This document shows positions 52,273-61,219 of a stretch of 64,000 nt of DNA, one piece after another. Numbering within the stretch: the first letter of the stretch is position 1; every line of letters begins with the position of its first letter. A program made the translations under genes and the position numbers. The notes under the pieces are model-generated. The model made no database searches, was not told the origin of the DNA, and saw nothing but the letters and a program-made list of their open reading frames with translations. The stretch comes from Mariniphaga anaerophila (GTDB lineage Bacteria; Bacteroidota; Bacteroidia; Bacteroidales; Prolixibacteraceae): positions 248,001 to 312,000 of the forward strand of contig NZ_FQUM01000003.1 of NCBI RefSeq assembly GCF_900129025.1, given 5' to 3'.

Positions 52273-53843
52273 ATGTTACATCGCAATTTTTTGGGCTGTT
52301 TTGGAATGAACAGCAAAGTAGGGCTCATGTTGTTGAGTATGTTAATATTTCAACTTAGTTGTAAACAAAAAGAAGAGCCATCGGAAAGACCGAATATTCT
52401 TTTTATTATGACCGACGATCATTCTTACCAGACCATTAGTGCTTACGATAATTCGTTGATTGAAACTCCGAATCTTGACCGCATTGCCGAAGACGGCGTC
52501 ATTTTCGCAAACAGTTTTGTTGGTAATTCAATTTGTGCTCCCAGTAGGGCAACCATGCTAACCGGTAAGCATAGTCATAAAAACGGACAAATGACTAACA
52601 GCAATACATTTGACGGAACCCAGGTTACATTTCCAAAGTTGCTGAAAGATGCAGGTTATCAAACTGCGTTGGTTGGAAAATGGCATTTGCGGAGTTCTCC
52701 AACCGGATTCGACTATTGGAATGTATTGCCGGGGCAGGGGGAGTATTATAATCCGGACTTCATTGAGATGGGAGAGAAAAAAAGTATGACGGATACTGTA
52801 CTGATATTACCACAGAACTGGCTTTAAACTGGCTGGGTAATAGAGATGAAGACAAGCCTTTTTGCCTGTTGTTACACCACAAAGCGCCGCATCGTACGTG
52901 GCAACCAAATGCCATTTATTTTGAAGAGTTTAAAGATAAAACATACCCTGTTCCCGAGAATTTTTTCGATGATTACCCCGGGCGCAGCGCGGCAGCAGCG
53001 CAACATATGAGTATCAGAACCAACGATATGGATATTCGTTACGACTTAAAGATGCAAGATGAGCAAATTAACTCTCATTTTCCTGAAATGAACCATATCG
53101 CGCGAATGAATGAGTCACAAAAAAAAGCATGGGAAGCGTATTACGATCCCATTAAAAAGAATTTTTTGGAGAACAAACCAGAAGGAGACGAATTGAGCCT
53201 GTGGAAGTATCAGCGCTACATGAGGGACTATCTTGCCTGCATCCGTTCTGTTGATGAAAATGTAGGACGTGTGTTGAATTACTTAGAAAAAAATGGATTG
53301 CTGGATAATACACTGGTTGTGTATACTTCCGATCAGGGATTTTACATGGGCGAACATGGGTGGTTTGATAAAAGATTTATGTACGAGCAGTCGTTGCGTA
53401 CACCCCTGCTAATGCATCTTCCGAAAGGATATGAACAAAAAGGTGAAATACAGGAGTTAGTACAAAATATTGATTATGCTCCTACATTTCTTGATATGGC
53501 CGGAGTTGAAGTTCCAGGAGAGGTTCAAGGAAAATCATTAAAGGAACTATTGCAAGGAAATAAGGCGTCTGCATGGCGTGATGCAGTGTACTATCATTAT
53601 TATGACTTTCCCAATGAACACATGGTGAAAAAACATTATGGCATCCGGACCGAACGCTACAAGTTGATTCACTTTTATGACGATATTGATGAGTGGGAGT
53701 TATATGATCTGGAAACTGATCCCGACGAAATGAATAATCTGATTCACTCTGAACAGCATGTTGCTACAGTTGCCCGCCTGAAAAAAGAACTGAAAAAGTT
53801 ACAGGAACAGTATGGTGATACAACCTTTCCGGCATGGCAATAA
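52273..53843 (+). pseudogene. Frameshifted S1-family sulfatase lipoprotein (N-acetylglucosamine-6-sulfatase-like)
   Basis: Two frames, 52273-52827 and 52869-53843, encode the halves of one sulfatase. The first has a lipoprotein signal (QLSC), metal site IMTDDHS and the formylglycine motif [15 protein letters not shown]. The second has HHKAPHRTWQPN, YTSDQGFYMGEHGWFDKRFMYEQS and HYGIRTERYKLIHFYDD. Adding one A to the A7 run at 52777-52783 restores [19 protein letters not shown] and a continuous protein of about 523 residues. Overall it resembles S1_11 GlcNAc-6-sulfatases. It may be a true pseudogene, a slippery gene or a sequencing error in the run. Confidence 0.88.
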
Positions 53844-54028
53844 ATAAAGGTGACTCCAAATTAGAAAACGATTAGCAGAAAAGACCTGATGACTAACTCA
53901 AAAACAAAACAGATGAAACTAACATGTAGCTATGTTTCACAAACAAGAATAATTTAAACTATAGTTCCATATAAATAAACTTGCAAATTCTATCGAATGC
54001 CTTTGATATAGATGATAGAATGAGATAA

Positions 54029-55552
54029 ATGCATTTGAAAACGTACAATTTTAATGAGATGAAACATTATCTAATTTCTTTACAAAAACCAATGCTCCTT
54101 CAGAACATATTCGTTGTTCTTTTGGTATGTCTTTTAAATGTTTTTACATTAAAAGGGCAACCCGCAGAAAAAATGAATGTACTATTTATTATTTCAGACG
54201 ATTTAACCACTACAGCTTTATCTGCATATGAAAATACCACGTGTCAGACACCGCATATTGACCGCTTGGCTGCTGAAGGAATGGTTTATACCCATGCGTA
54301 TAGTCAATTTCCGGTTTGCGGTCCGTCGCGGGCATCAATGATGTTTGGGTACTATCCTAATGCTACCGAAACATACGGGTATGTTAGCGGGCGAAAAAAT
54401 GTAGGCACCGAAAGATACTCCTGGGCTGAACTCTTTAAAGAGAACGGTTATTATACTTCCCGAGTGAGCAAAATTTATCACATGGGAGTGCCCGGGGATA
54501 TTGAAAAAGGTTCGAATGGGACAGACGACGAAGCATCCTGGACAGAACGTTTTAACAGCCCAGGGCCGGAGTGGAAAGCCGAAGGTGAAGGCGAATTGGT
54601 GCAAAACAATCCTTATGGCAGCAAACCAAGGCGAGGAGGAAACGTGATGACCATTGTAAAAGCCGATGGAGATGACCTTGCCCATTCTGATGGAAAAACG
54701 GCAGCAAAAGCTTGTGAGCTGATTCGGAACCATAAAAATGACCCTTTTTTTCTTGCTGTGGGTTTTGTGCGGCCACATGTACCTTTTGTTGCTCCGCGGT
54801 CTTATTTTGAACCTTACCCTCATGAGCAAATGGTTTTGCCTCCAATGGTAGAGAATGACTGGGACGATATTCCTGAAAGAGGGATTAATTATGTTACCAG
54901 CGTTAACGCAAAAATGTCAGAAGAACAGGAAAAAAAGGCTGTTGCAGGATATTATGCTTCTGTTTCGTTCATGGACGCCCAGGTTGGTAAAGTGCTGAGA
55001 ACGCTCGAAGAAGAAGGTTTAGAGGAAAATACAATTGTAGTTTTTACATCAGATCATGGCTTTCATCTGGGAGAGCATCGCTTCTGGATGAAGGTAAGCC
55101 TGCACGAAGAATCAGTTCGGGTTCCGCTAATTATAAAAGTGCCGGGAAAGGCTCCGGGCGTTTGCCATTCCTTTGCGGAATTATTGGATTTGTATCCAAC
55201 TGTTGCCGATTTAGCTGGGCTCAACGCATCACCCCACCTCCAGGGCAAGAGTCTGGTTAAAACGCTGGACAATCCATCGAAAAAGGTGAGAGACATGGCA
55301 TTTTCTATATCGGTTCGCGGAGACGAAACGGCCTTTTTGTTGCGAACCCGTAAGTGGGCTTATATACAGTATGATGAAGACGCCAGTGCTGGGATGGAAT
55401 TGTTCAATATGGAGTATGATTCGAAACAGTATAATAATTTGGCGTACAACCCTAAATTCCAGCATGTGGTAAAAGAATTTCAAGCAAAATTGCGAGAGAA
55501 ATTGGAGGAAGTTAGAGATAATGATTTGGAAATTAGTTACAAGCAAAAATAG
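54029..55552 (+). CDS. S1-family sulfatase, iduronate-2-sulfatase-like
   Basis: A 507-residue secreted protein with a signal sequence ending near LKGQPA. The metal site is IISDDLT, the formylglycine motif is VCGPSRASMMFG, and the late block is FTSDHGFHLGEHRFWMKVSLHEESVRVPL. GFVRPHVPFVAPRSYFEPYP is typical of iduronate-2-sulfatase-like (S1_7) members, which remove 2-O-sulphate from uronic acids. The Cys needs conversion to formylglycine by a maturase not encoded here. The ATG at 54059 is an alternative start. It lies 185 bases after the frameshifted sulfatase on the same strand. Confidence 0.92.
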   Translation: MHLKTYNFNEMKHYLISLQKPMLLQNIFVVLLVCLLNVFTLKGQPAEKMNVLFIISDDLTTTALSAYENTTCQTPHIDRLAAEGMVYTHAYSQFPVCGPSRASMMFGYYPNATETYGYVSGRKNVGTERYSWAELFKENGYYTSRVSKIYHMGVPGDIEKGSNGTDDEASWTERFNSPGPEWKAEGEGELVQNNPYGSKPRRGGNVMTIVKADGDDLAHSDGKTAAKACELIRNHKNDPFFLAVGFVRPHVPFVAPRSYFEPYPHEQMVLPPMVENDWDDIPERGINYVTSVNAKMSEEQEKKAVAGYYASVSFMDAQVGKVLRTLEEEGLEENTIVVFTSDHGFHLGEHRFWMKVSLHEESVRVPLIIKVPGKAPGVCHSFAELLDLYPTVADLAGLNASPHLQGKSLVKTLDNPSKKVRDMAFSISVRGDETAFLLRTRKWAYIQYDEDASAGMELFNMEYDSKQYNNLAYNPKFQHVVKEFQAKLREKLEEVRDNDLEISYKQK

Positions 55553-55637
55553 GGTAGCGACAATTTCAGGCAACAAGATGAAAGGAATAAAGCTTCATTC
55601 GATACTTCCAATAATTTCTTACTAACCACATAAACGC

Positions 55638-55672
55638 AAAAAGTCCGATGAGCCTTACTCACCGGACTTTTT
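55638..55672. terminator. Bidirectional intrinsic terminator between PUL2 and the thiamine receptor
   Basis: AAAAAGTCCGATGAG (55639-55653) pairs with CTCACCGGACTTTTT (55658-55672) with one mismatch and a 4-base loop. A-run and T-run flank it on both strands, so it can end both convergent units. Confidence 0.85.
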
Positions 55673-55692
55673 GTTTGTGGCATAAATCAAGA

Positions 55693-58134
55693 TTAAAACT
55701 TTAAATCAACTCCTACCATAAAATGGCGGCCGGCCTGGGGAAAATACCCATCCATTTTGTAGCGTTCGCCGCCAAAAATGTACGAATATACCCAGGCATT
55801 ACTTTCGTACTCTTCGTTAAAAAGGTTGTTTACCATAAAGTGAAGCGCTACCTCTTCAAACAAATTTGTTTTGAATGAATAGTCCACTTTCAGGTTGTTA
55901 ACAAAGTAAGCATCCAGGCTTCGGTCGTTGTTCGAAGAATTATCGATGTACTGTTTCCCCACAAAAGAAGAAATAAAACTAAAATTGAGGTTTTTTACCG
56001 GTTCGTAAGCCACTTGGCTGTTTGCAACTACGTTAGGAGAAAAAGCAATGTTTGTTGTTCCCAGTTCAAATTTTTCGTGTCCTCCGGTGTCCCAGCTTTC
56101 CACGTATTCCGTAAAGTTTTTAATTTTATTCCGGCTAAAAGTGGCATTCCCCATCCATTGCAAATTGTGCGCAATAACAGCCCCAAGTTGAATTTCCATG
56201 CCGGCGCGGTAGCTTTCATCTACGTTTGCGGTAATGGCATTGCCAACGTCGTTGATTTCTCCGGTAAGTACCAACTGGTTTTTGTAATTCATGAAATAAA
56301 AATTTAAGTCGCCTGAAAAGCCGGATGTTTTTATTCCATATCCCAATTCCCAATCGTACAATGTTTCAAAAACAGGAGGTTCGTCGCCTTGCCGGTTGTC
56401 AATGTATGCAGAGCGGTTGGGCTCGCGGTTGGCTGTGGCAAACGAAAGGTACAAATTCTGGTTGTTGGCCGGTTGGTAGAAAATTCCCAGTTTCGGGTTG
56501 AAAAAATTGAATTCATGTTCCTGCGAAATGTCGCGCAAGTCGTCGTCAATTCCGTCGATGGTATAATCAATACGGCGGTATTGTACATCGGCAAACAGGT
56601 TCAGCATTTCAGCCAGTTGGTAGTTATATTTCGCAAACAGGTTGAAATCCTTTTTTAGTCCGTTGTTGTTATACCACTCGTGGTTATATGTTGTGTTTTT
56701 TGAAACCTTCGACCAAAGCACATTCCCGTAATGGTCGCCGTCGTAAGTATTCCATCCACCGCCAAAAGTAAAATCGTTTTTTTCGTTTTGAAAGTTTAAC
56801 GAAAATGTGAGTCCGTAAAAATGGTTATCCAGCCATTTCCTGTTAATCAAATCACTTTTTCTGATGGTGTCAGTGCCATAAATTATCTCCGGAATCTGAT
56901 ATTTTTTCAGTTTGTCGTCTTCTTTAAAGTTTTCATAATAACCTTTTCCCCTGGTGTAAAAGCCCGATGCATTCAGGTTCAACTCCTGGCTGAATTTGTG
57001 CGAAAAATGCAACTGGTAATGATCCTGCTGGTAGAAATCCACCTGGTTTTCGTAGGTGTACAGGTTGTATGTCCGGCTGTCGGAATTTATCATCTCCTCG
57101 GTTTGCTTGGCCGAATAAAGCCAGTGGTCTCCATATCGCTGCATTCCTTCCAAATCGTTATTCAAACGAACAGACGGAACGCCATTCCACGATTGGTAAG
57201 TTGTTTCAACGCCTGAAAAAATATTTGCTTTTAAAACGGTGTTTCCCGAATAGTAGCCACCAGAAACAAAAAACGATTTTAAATCGGAAGAGGCGCGGTC
57301 AATAAAGCCATCGGAATTTACTTTCGAAAGCCGAGCGTCCAGCGTAAATTTTCCGTTCAGCAGCCCGGAGCCTGCCGACACTGTGTTTTTGAACGTATTA
57401 AACGAACCTCCTGCTGTTTTATATTCAGCATAAGGCTCTTTTTTCAGGGTGTTGGTTTGCAGGTTGATGGTGGCTCCAAATGCCGCAGCCCCGTTTGTCG
57501 ATGTTCCCACCCCGCGCTGTATCTGCACATTTTCCAGAGAGGAAGCCAGGTCGGGCTGGTCTACAAACCATGTTCCGTGCGATTCGGCATCGTTCAGCGG
57601 GATTCCGTTTACCGTAACATTTATGCGGTTCAGGTCGGTTCCGCGAATGCGAAAGTTCGTATAACCCACGCCCGCACCGGCGTCGGATGTAGGGACAAAC
57701 GACGGGGTTAGCTGCAACAAATAAGGAATATCCTGCCCCATGTTGCGTTCTGCTATTTCTTCGCCGGTAATGTTGGTGTACGCAACCGGTGTTTTGTCTT
57801 TGGCCCGGGTGGCCGAAACCAGCACTTCGCCGGTCATAACAGAAGCCGGCTCCAGATTGAAGTTGGATACTTGTTCTTCAGGAACATTTACAGTCAGCTC
57901 CTGGGTTTCGAAACCAACAAACGATGCTTTTAGCGTGTACTTACCTTTTTTCAGATTACTAAATTCGAAGCTGCCATCGCTTTGTGCCGACACCCCTAAA
58001 AAAGTGTTTTCAACCATTACACTTGCGCCGGGAAGCGGTTCTCCGTCGCCTTTAATAGTCCCTTTCAAATTGTATTGCCCCATAGCGGCAATAACCATCA
58101 GCTGCAAAAGCAGCCAAAAACTTAAACGTTTCAT
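55693..58134 (-). CDS. TonB-dependent receptor, putative thiamine-compound importer
   Basis: An 813-residue outer-membrane receptor with a short signal peptide (AAMGQYN), a carboxypeptidase-like domain (PLPGASVMVENT, ASFVGFETQELTV), the plug (TPVAYTNITGEEIAERN, YTNFRIRGTDLNRINVTVNG, VQIQRGVGTSTNGAAAFG) and a barrel ending GRHFMVGVDLKF. It is shorter than SusC proteins and has no SusD partner. The TPP riboswitch in its leader shows that it responds to thiamine pyrophosphate, so thiamine or a precursor is the likely cargo. No inner-membrane thiamine transporter or thi gene lies next to it. Confidence 0.93.
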   Translation of the reverse strand: MKRLSFWLLLQLMVIAAMGQYNLKGTIKGDGEPLPGASVMVENTFLGVSAQSDGSFEFSNLKKGKYTLKASFVGFETQELTVNVPEEQVSNFNLEPASVMTGEVLVSATRAKDKTPVAYTNITGEEIAERNMGQDIPYLLQLTPSFVPTSDAGAGVGYTNFRIRGTDLNRINVTVNGIPLNDAESHGTWFVDQPDLASSLENVQIQRGVGTSTNGAAAFGATINLQTNTLKKEPYAEYKTAGGSFNTFKNTVSAGSGLLNGKFTLDARLSKVNSDGFIDRASSDLKSFFVSGGYYSGNTVLKANIFSGVETTYQSWNGVPSVRLNNDLEGMQRYGDHWLYSAKQTEEMINSDSRTYNLYTYENQVDFYQQDHYQLHFSHKFSQELNLNASGFYTRGKGYYENFKEDDKLKKYQIPEIIYGTDTIRKSDLINRKWLDNHFYGLTFSLNFQNEKNDFTFGGGWNTYDGDHYGNVLWSKVSKNTTYNHEWYNNNGLKKDFNLFAKYNYQLAEMLNLFADVQYRRIDYTIDGIDDDLRDISQEHEFNFFNPKLGIFYQPANNQNLYLSFATANREPNRSAYIDNRQGDEPPVFETLYDWELGYGIKTSGFSGDLNFYFMNYKNQLVLTGEINDVGNAITANVDESYRAGMEIQLGAVIAHNLQWMGNATFSRNKIKNFTEYVESWDTGGHEKFELGTTNIAFSPNVVANSQVAYEPVKNLNFSFISSFVGKQYIDNSSNNDRSLDAYFVNNLKVDYSFKTNLFEEVALHFMVNNLFNEEYESNAWVYSYIFGGERYKMDGYFPQAGRHFMVGVDLKF

Positions 58135-58187
58135 TTTTAGAAAATTTGGTTATTAAACTAACCAATGGAGTGGGACGCATCCCTTTT

Positions 58188-58262
58188 GCCCTCCCTTCGC
58201 CGGCATTACCCGGATCAGGTTCTGTGGGTATAATCTCAGCCCTTAATGTTAAGGCACCCCCA
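58188..58262 (-). promoter_or_regulatory. TPP (thi-box) riboswitch
   Basis: On the minus strand the leader contains GGGGTGCC, GGGCTGAGAT, ACCC, GAACCTGATCCGGGTAATGCC and GCGAAGGGA, the conserved blocks of the TPP aptamer in the right order. About 55 bases separate it from the ATG at 58134; these include a small GGGA-TGCG-TCCC hairpin but no U-tract terminator, so control of translation initiation is more likely than attenuation. Confidence 0.96.
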
Positions 58263-58331
58263 TTGCATAAATATCGGCGGCAAAGGTAGAAAATATTTGA
58301 AAAAGACAAATTTGACTTATATACTACACCC

Positions 58332-58751
58332 CTATTCCTTAACGAAAAATTTCTCGATTGCTTTTTTGTATTCTTCTTTAATCCTGGCCGGCTTCATTGT
58401 TTTTTTATCGACAAACAAACCTTTTTGTTGGGCGACAGTGCACACTTCGCCTTTTTCGTTTAAAAAACGGAAATCCAGAATAAGCGAAGCGTTAAACATT
58501 TGCGAAACCCAGATTTCAATGGTAACTGTGTTGTTTAGGTAAAGCGGTTTTTTATACCGGATGTGTGTTTCGGTAATAACGGGCAAAATGCCTTCGGAAG
58601 CAGCCAAATCAAAAGCAGGCAGTCCCGCCGCTTCAAGCAGTTTTACGCGGCCGTTTTCGAGCCACTGTATGTAAATAATGTTGTTAACGTGTCCTACAAA
58701 ATCGATATGATAAGTATAGATTTTTTCTTCGAAAACTAATTTCTCTTTCAT
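58332..58751 (-). CDS. Acyl-CoA thioesterase, hot-dog fold (4-hydroxybenzoyl-CoA thioesterase type)
   Basis: A 139-residue protein with the hot-dog signature YHIDFVGHVNNIIYIQWLENGR. In this motif Asp is the usual catalytic residue and the following Asn-Asn helix opens the fold. YKKPLYLNNTVTIEIWV and ARIKEEYKKAIEKFF follow. The family hydrolyses acyl-CoA; the acyl chain cannot be told. Its ATG overlaps the stop of the upstream glycosyltransferase gene as ATGA. Confidence 0.9.
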   Translation of the reverse strand: MKEKLVFEEKIYTYHIDFVGHVNNIIYIQWLENGRVKLLEAAGLPAFDLAASEGILPVITETHIRYKKPLYLNNTVTIEIWVSQMFNASLILDFRFLNEKGEVCTVAQQKGLFVDKKTMKPARIKEEYKKAIEKFFVKE

Positions 58752-59791
58752 TTTTCGGGATTAAAATTCAATTCTGAAAATTTGCTTTTCCGCTGAATGA
58801 AAAAATTCCACATAATACTTTTTCGGTACACCTCGGGGTGATGTTTTGCCACTGCAAGCGGAAGTAAGCTTTTTCTTTTTTTGATAAGTTTGCCCAGATT
58901 ACGGTAAAACGAAACGTGAGCTTTTAACACCGCCCACGAGCCATGGAAATAGAGCCTGACTAAAAAGTTTACGGCTGCAACGCCATCCAGAACCATCCGG
59001 GCAAAAAAGATGCGGAAAAAGTAGCTGCGGGGAAGGTTTTTGAAAAGCACGAACAGGTTGTTCCTGAAGTTCAGGTAAACTTTTTGAGGGCTGTCGTACG
59101 ACAATGTTCCTCCGCCCAGATGAAAAACAACACTCTCGGGCTGGTACGCAATTTTGAAACCCTGATTTTTCAATCGCCAGCAAAGGTCAATTTCTTCCAT
59201 GTGTGCCCAAAAATCGCCATCGAAACCACCTGCTTTTTTAAACACATCCGCCTTTATGAACATGCAAGCTCCGCTTGCCCAGAAAATGGGAGTAGAAGTA
59301 TTGTATTGGCCCAAATCGGCCTCCATTTGGTTTAGAATCCGGCCACGGCAAAACGGGTAGCCAAACATGTCGATAAAACCACCGGCAGCTCCGGCATATT
59401 CCAGTTGGTGCGGTTTTTCGTAACTGAGGATTTTTGGCTGAATAGCGGCCAGATATTCATCTTCTTCCAGCATTTTTATGCAGGGAGTTATCCAGTTTGG
59501 GGTAACTTCCACATCTGAGTTCAGCAGAATAAAAAATGTTGCATCAATATTTTTAAGTGCCTGGTTGTAACCTTCGGCAAAACCGTAATTGTTTTGAAGT
59601 TCGATAACACTGACTTCGGGAAATTTTTCTTTTATAACTTTTACCGAATTGTCGGTAGAGCCGTTGTCAGCAACGTAAATTTGGGTGTCAGCAGATTTTG
59701 AGTTGCGAATAACCGAGGGCAGAAATTTTGGGAACAGTTTTTCCCCGTTCCAGTTGAGAATTACAATGGCAATTTTGTTGTTTTCGGGCAT
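58748..59791 (-). CDS. Glycosyltransferase family 2
   Basis: A 347-residue GT-A enzyme. VILNWNGEKLFPKFLPSVI begins the nucleotide-sugar site, VADNGSTDNS and LLNSDVEVTPNW (DxD-like) bind the metal, and FDGDFWAHMEEIDLCWRLKNQGF is the late acceptor block with the ED motif. The layout resembles rhamnosyltransferase-like members acting on surface polysaccharide or lipid-linked sugars. Residues about 255-280 form an amphipathic stretch. It lies 8 bases after the hypothetical gene upstream and overlaps the thioesterase gene. Confidence 0.92.
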   Translation of the reverse strand: MPENNKIAIVILNWNGEKLFPKFLPSVIRNSKSADTQIYVADNGSTDNSVKVIKEKFPEVSVIELQNNYGFAEGYNQALKNIDATFFILLNSDVEVTPNWITPCIKMLEEDEYLAAIQPKILSYEKPHQLEYAGAAGGFIDMFGYPFCRGRILNQMEADLGQYNTSTPIFWASGACMFIKADVFKKAGGFDGDFWAHMEEIDLCWRLKNQGFKIAYQPESVVFHLGGGTLSYDSPQKVYLNFRNNLFVLFKNLPRSYFFRIFFARMVLDGVAAVNFLVRLYFHGSWAVLKAHVSFYRNLGKLIKKRKSLLPLAVAKHHPEVYRKSIMWNFFIQRKSKFSELNFNPEK

Positions 59792-59799
59792 GAGTATGG

Positions 59800-60276
59800 T
59801 TAAGTAATAAGTAGTTTGGAGATGACTGCAGCCAGGCTCTCTTTTGAAATCGGTTCCAGAATCTGAGCTAATTTTTCAGTTTTCTCCGGATCCTCAGTGT
59901 TTAAAAGATTGTCGATTTCTTTTACCTGTTTTCCTGTAAGCTCGTCTGCCAGCAGTTCCTTTAATTTTTGCTGTTCTTTTTTTGCGTGCGGAAGCCCCAG
60001 CGTTTCCAATTCGGTAATAATAGCTTCCAGAATTTCTTTGGCTTGCATCTTAACAGGATCCTTGTCTTTGGCCGATCCACCTGCCGATGTGTCGCGCAAA
60101 CTCCAGCTGGAATAGTCGTAATGCAAATTCTGAATCATTTTCAGTTTTGAACTGTCTTTTCCGAAAATGCGTTCCAGAAAAATTTCCGTCCGGTTTTTCC
60201 AAGCCTCCAGGTCGAATTTCTTGTCGTAAAGGCGTTCTACCTGTTCTTTCAACAAAGCAATTTCTTTATCAGCCAT
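59800..60276 (-). CDS. Hypothetical coiled-coil-rich protein
   Basis: A 158-residue, highly charged and almost wholly helical protein. Residues 1-55 (IALLKEQVERLYDKKFDLEAWKN, RTEIFLERIFG) look like a coiled coil. The middle has a low-complexity SAGGSAKDKDP linker, and the rest forms two or three helices. There is no signal peptide and no Cys. It precedes the glycosyltransferase gene by 8 bases. No family was recognised. Confidence 0.7.
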   Translation of the reverse strand: MADKEIALLKEQVERLYDKKFDLEAWKNRTEIFLERIFGKDSSKLKMIQNLHYDYSSWSLRDTSAGGSAKDKDPVKMQAKEILEAIITELETLGLPHAKKEQQKLKELLADELTGKQVKEIDNLLNTEDPEKTEKLAQILEPISKESLAAVISKLLIT

Positions 60277-60364
60277 TTGAAATATTGTTTTGATGCAATT
60301 TACAAATTAACGTAGAATTGGCTGGCAATATACCTAAAAATGGCCCGAAACAGAAGTAAATAAA

Positions 60365-61174
60365 TCAGGAGTGCCCCAAATATTTGTTGACGATGGAATA
60401 AAAATCGGGGTAAATAGCCTCGCTGCAAGCCACTATTTCTCCTCCATACAGCCAGTTGTCGGCTCCGTTAAAGTCTGAAACTCTGCCGCCTGCCTGCTGA
60501 AGGATGAACGCCCCGGCTGCAACATCCCACGCATGTAGCGCGTGTTCGAAAAACGCATCGAAACGGCCTGCCGCAACGTACGCCAAATCTACGGCAGCAG
60601 AGCCAAACCGTCGCAATCCGCGTGTTTGCTGCATCAGTTCTTTTATGGCACCAATGTAGTTGTCCACGCGTTCGAATGCATAATAAGGGAATCCTGTCCC
60701 GATGAGCGTGTCGGCCAGATTGCTTGCCGTGGATACTTTTATTTCCCGATCGTTTAAAAATGCCGGGCCGCCCTTCCATGCATAAAACATTTCGTTTTGT
60801 CCGATTTCAAACACCACTCCTACAACCGCCTTTTCATCTTCCATTAGCGCAATGCTGACCGAGTGTGGCGCAATGCCGTGAATGAAATTTGTAGTGCCGT
60901 CCAACGGGTCCACAATCCATTTGTATTTTTCTCCGGAATACGATGCAGTTCCTTCTTCGGTGATAAAACCGCTGCCCGGAATTAATTCCCCCAATGCTTC
61001 CACAATGCGGGCTTCAGCAGTTTTGTCAACGTAGGTAACCAGGCTGGCAACACTTTTTAGCTGAACATCTTTTTCTGAAACTTTCTCGCGTTCGCCCCGA
61101 ATAAAGCTTCCGGCTTCGCGGGCTATTTTCTGAACTTCGTTACAAATGGAGTGGTAGTCGGTTGCTGGTGTCAT
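60365..61174 (-). CDS. Inositol monophosphatase family protein
   Basis: A 269-residue lithium-sensitive-phosphatase-fold protein. The metal motif WIVDPLDGTTNFIHG and the late AWDVAAGAFILQQAGG with GSAAVDLAYVAAGRFDAFFE are diagnostic; FITEEGT supplies the first metal Glu pair. Members dephosphorylate inositol-1-phosphate, and in some bacteria also other sugar or nucleotide phosphates. The gene is on the minus strand, 45 bases downstream of mtaB. Confidence 0.95.
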   Translation of the reverse strand: MTPATDYHSICNEVQKIAREAGSFIRGEREKVSEKDVQLKSVASLVTYVDKTAEARIVEALGELIPGSGFITEEGTASYSGEKYKWIVDPLDGTTNFIHGIAPHSVSIALMEDEKAVVGVVFEIGQNEMFYAWKGGPAFLNDREIKVSTASNLADTLIGTGFPYYAFERVDNYIGAIKELMQQTRGLRRFGSAAVDLAYVAAGRFDAFFEHALHAWDVAAGAFILQQAGGRVSDFNGADNWLYGGEIVACSEAIYPDFYSIVNKYLGHS

Positions 61175-61219
61175 CTTTTTTATTTTGATTGTTTTTATGC
61201 AGTGGCGCGGACAATAATT

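Noticed and set aside
58052-58309. Minus-strand open frame covering the riboswitch
   Set aside because: The sequence is fully explained by the conserved TPP aptamer and the start of the receptor gene in another frame.
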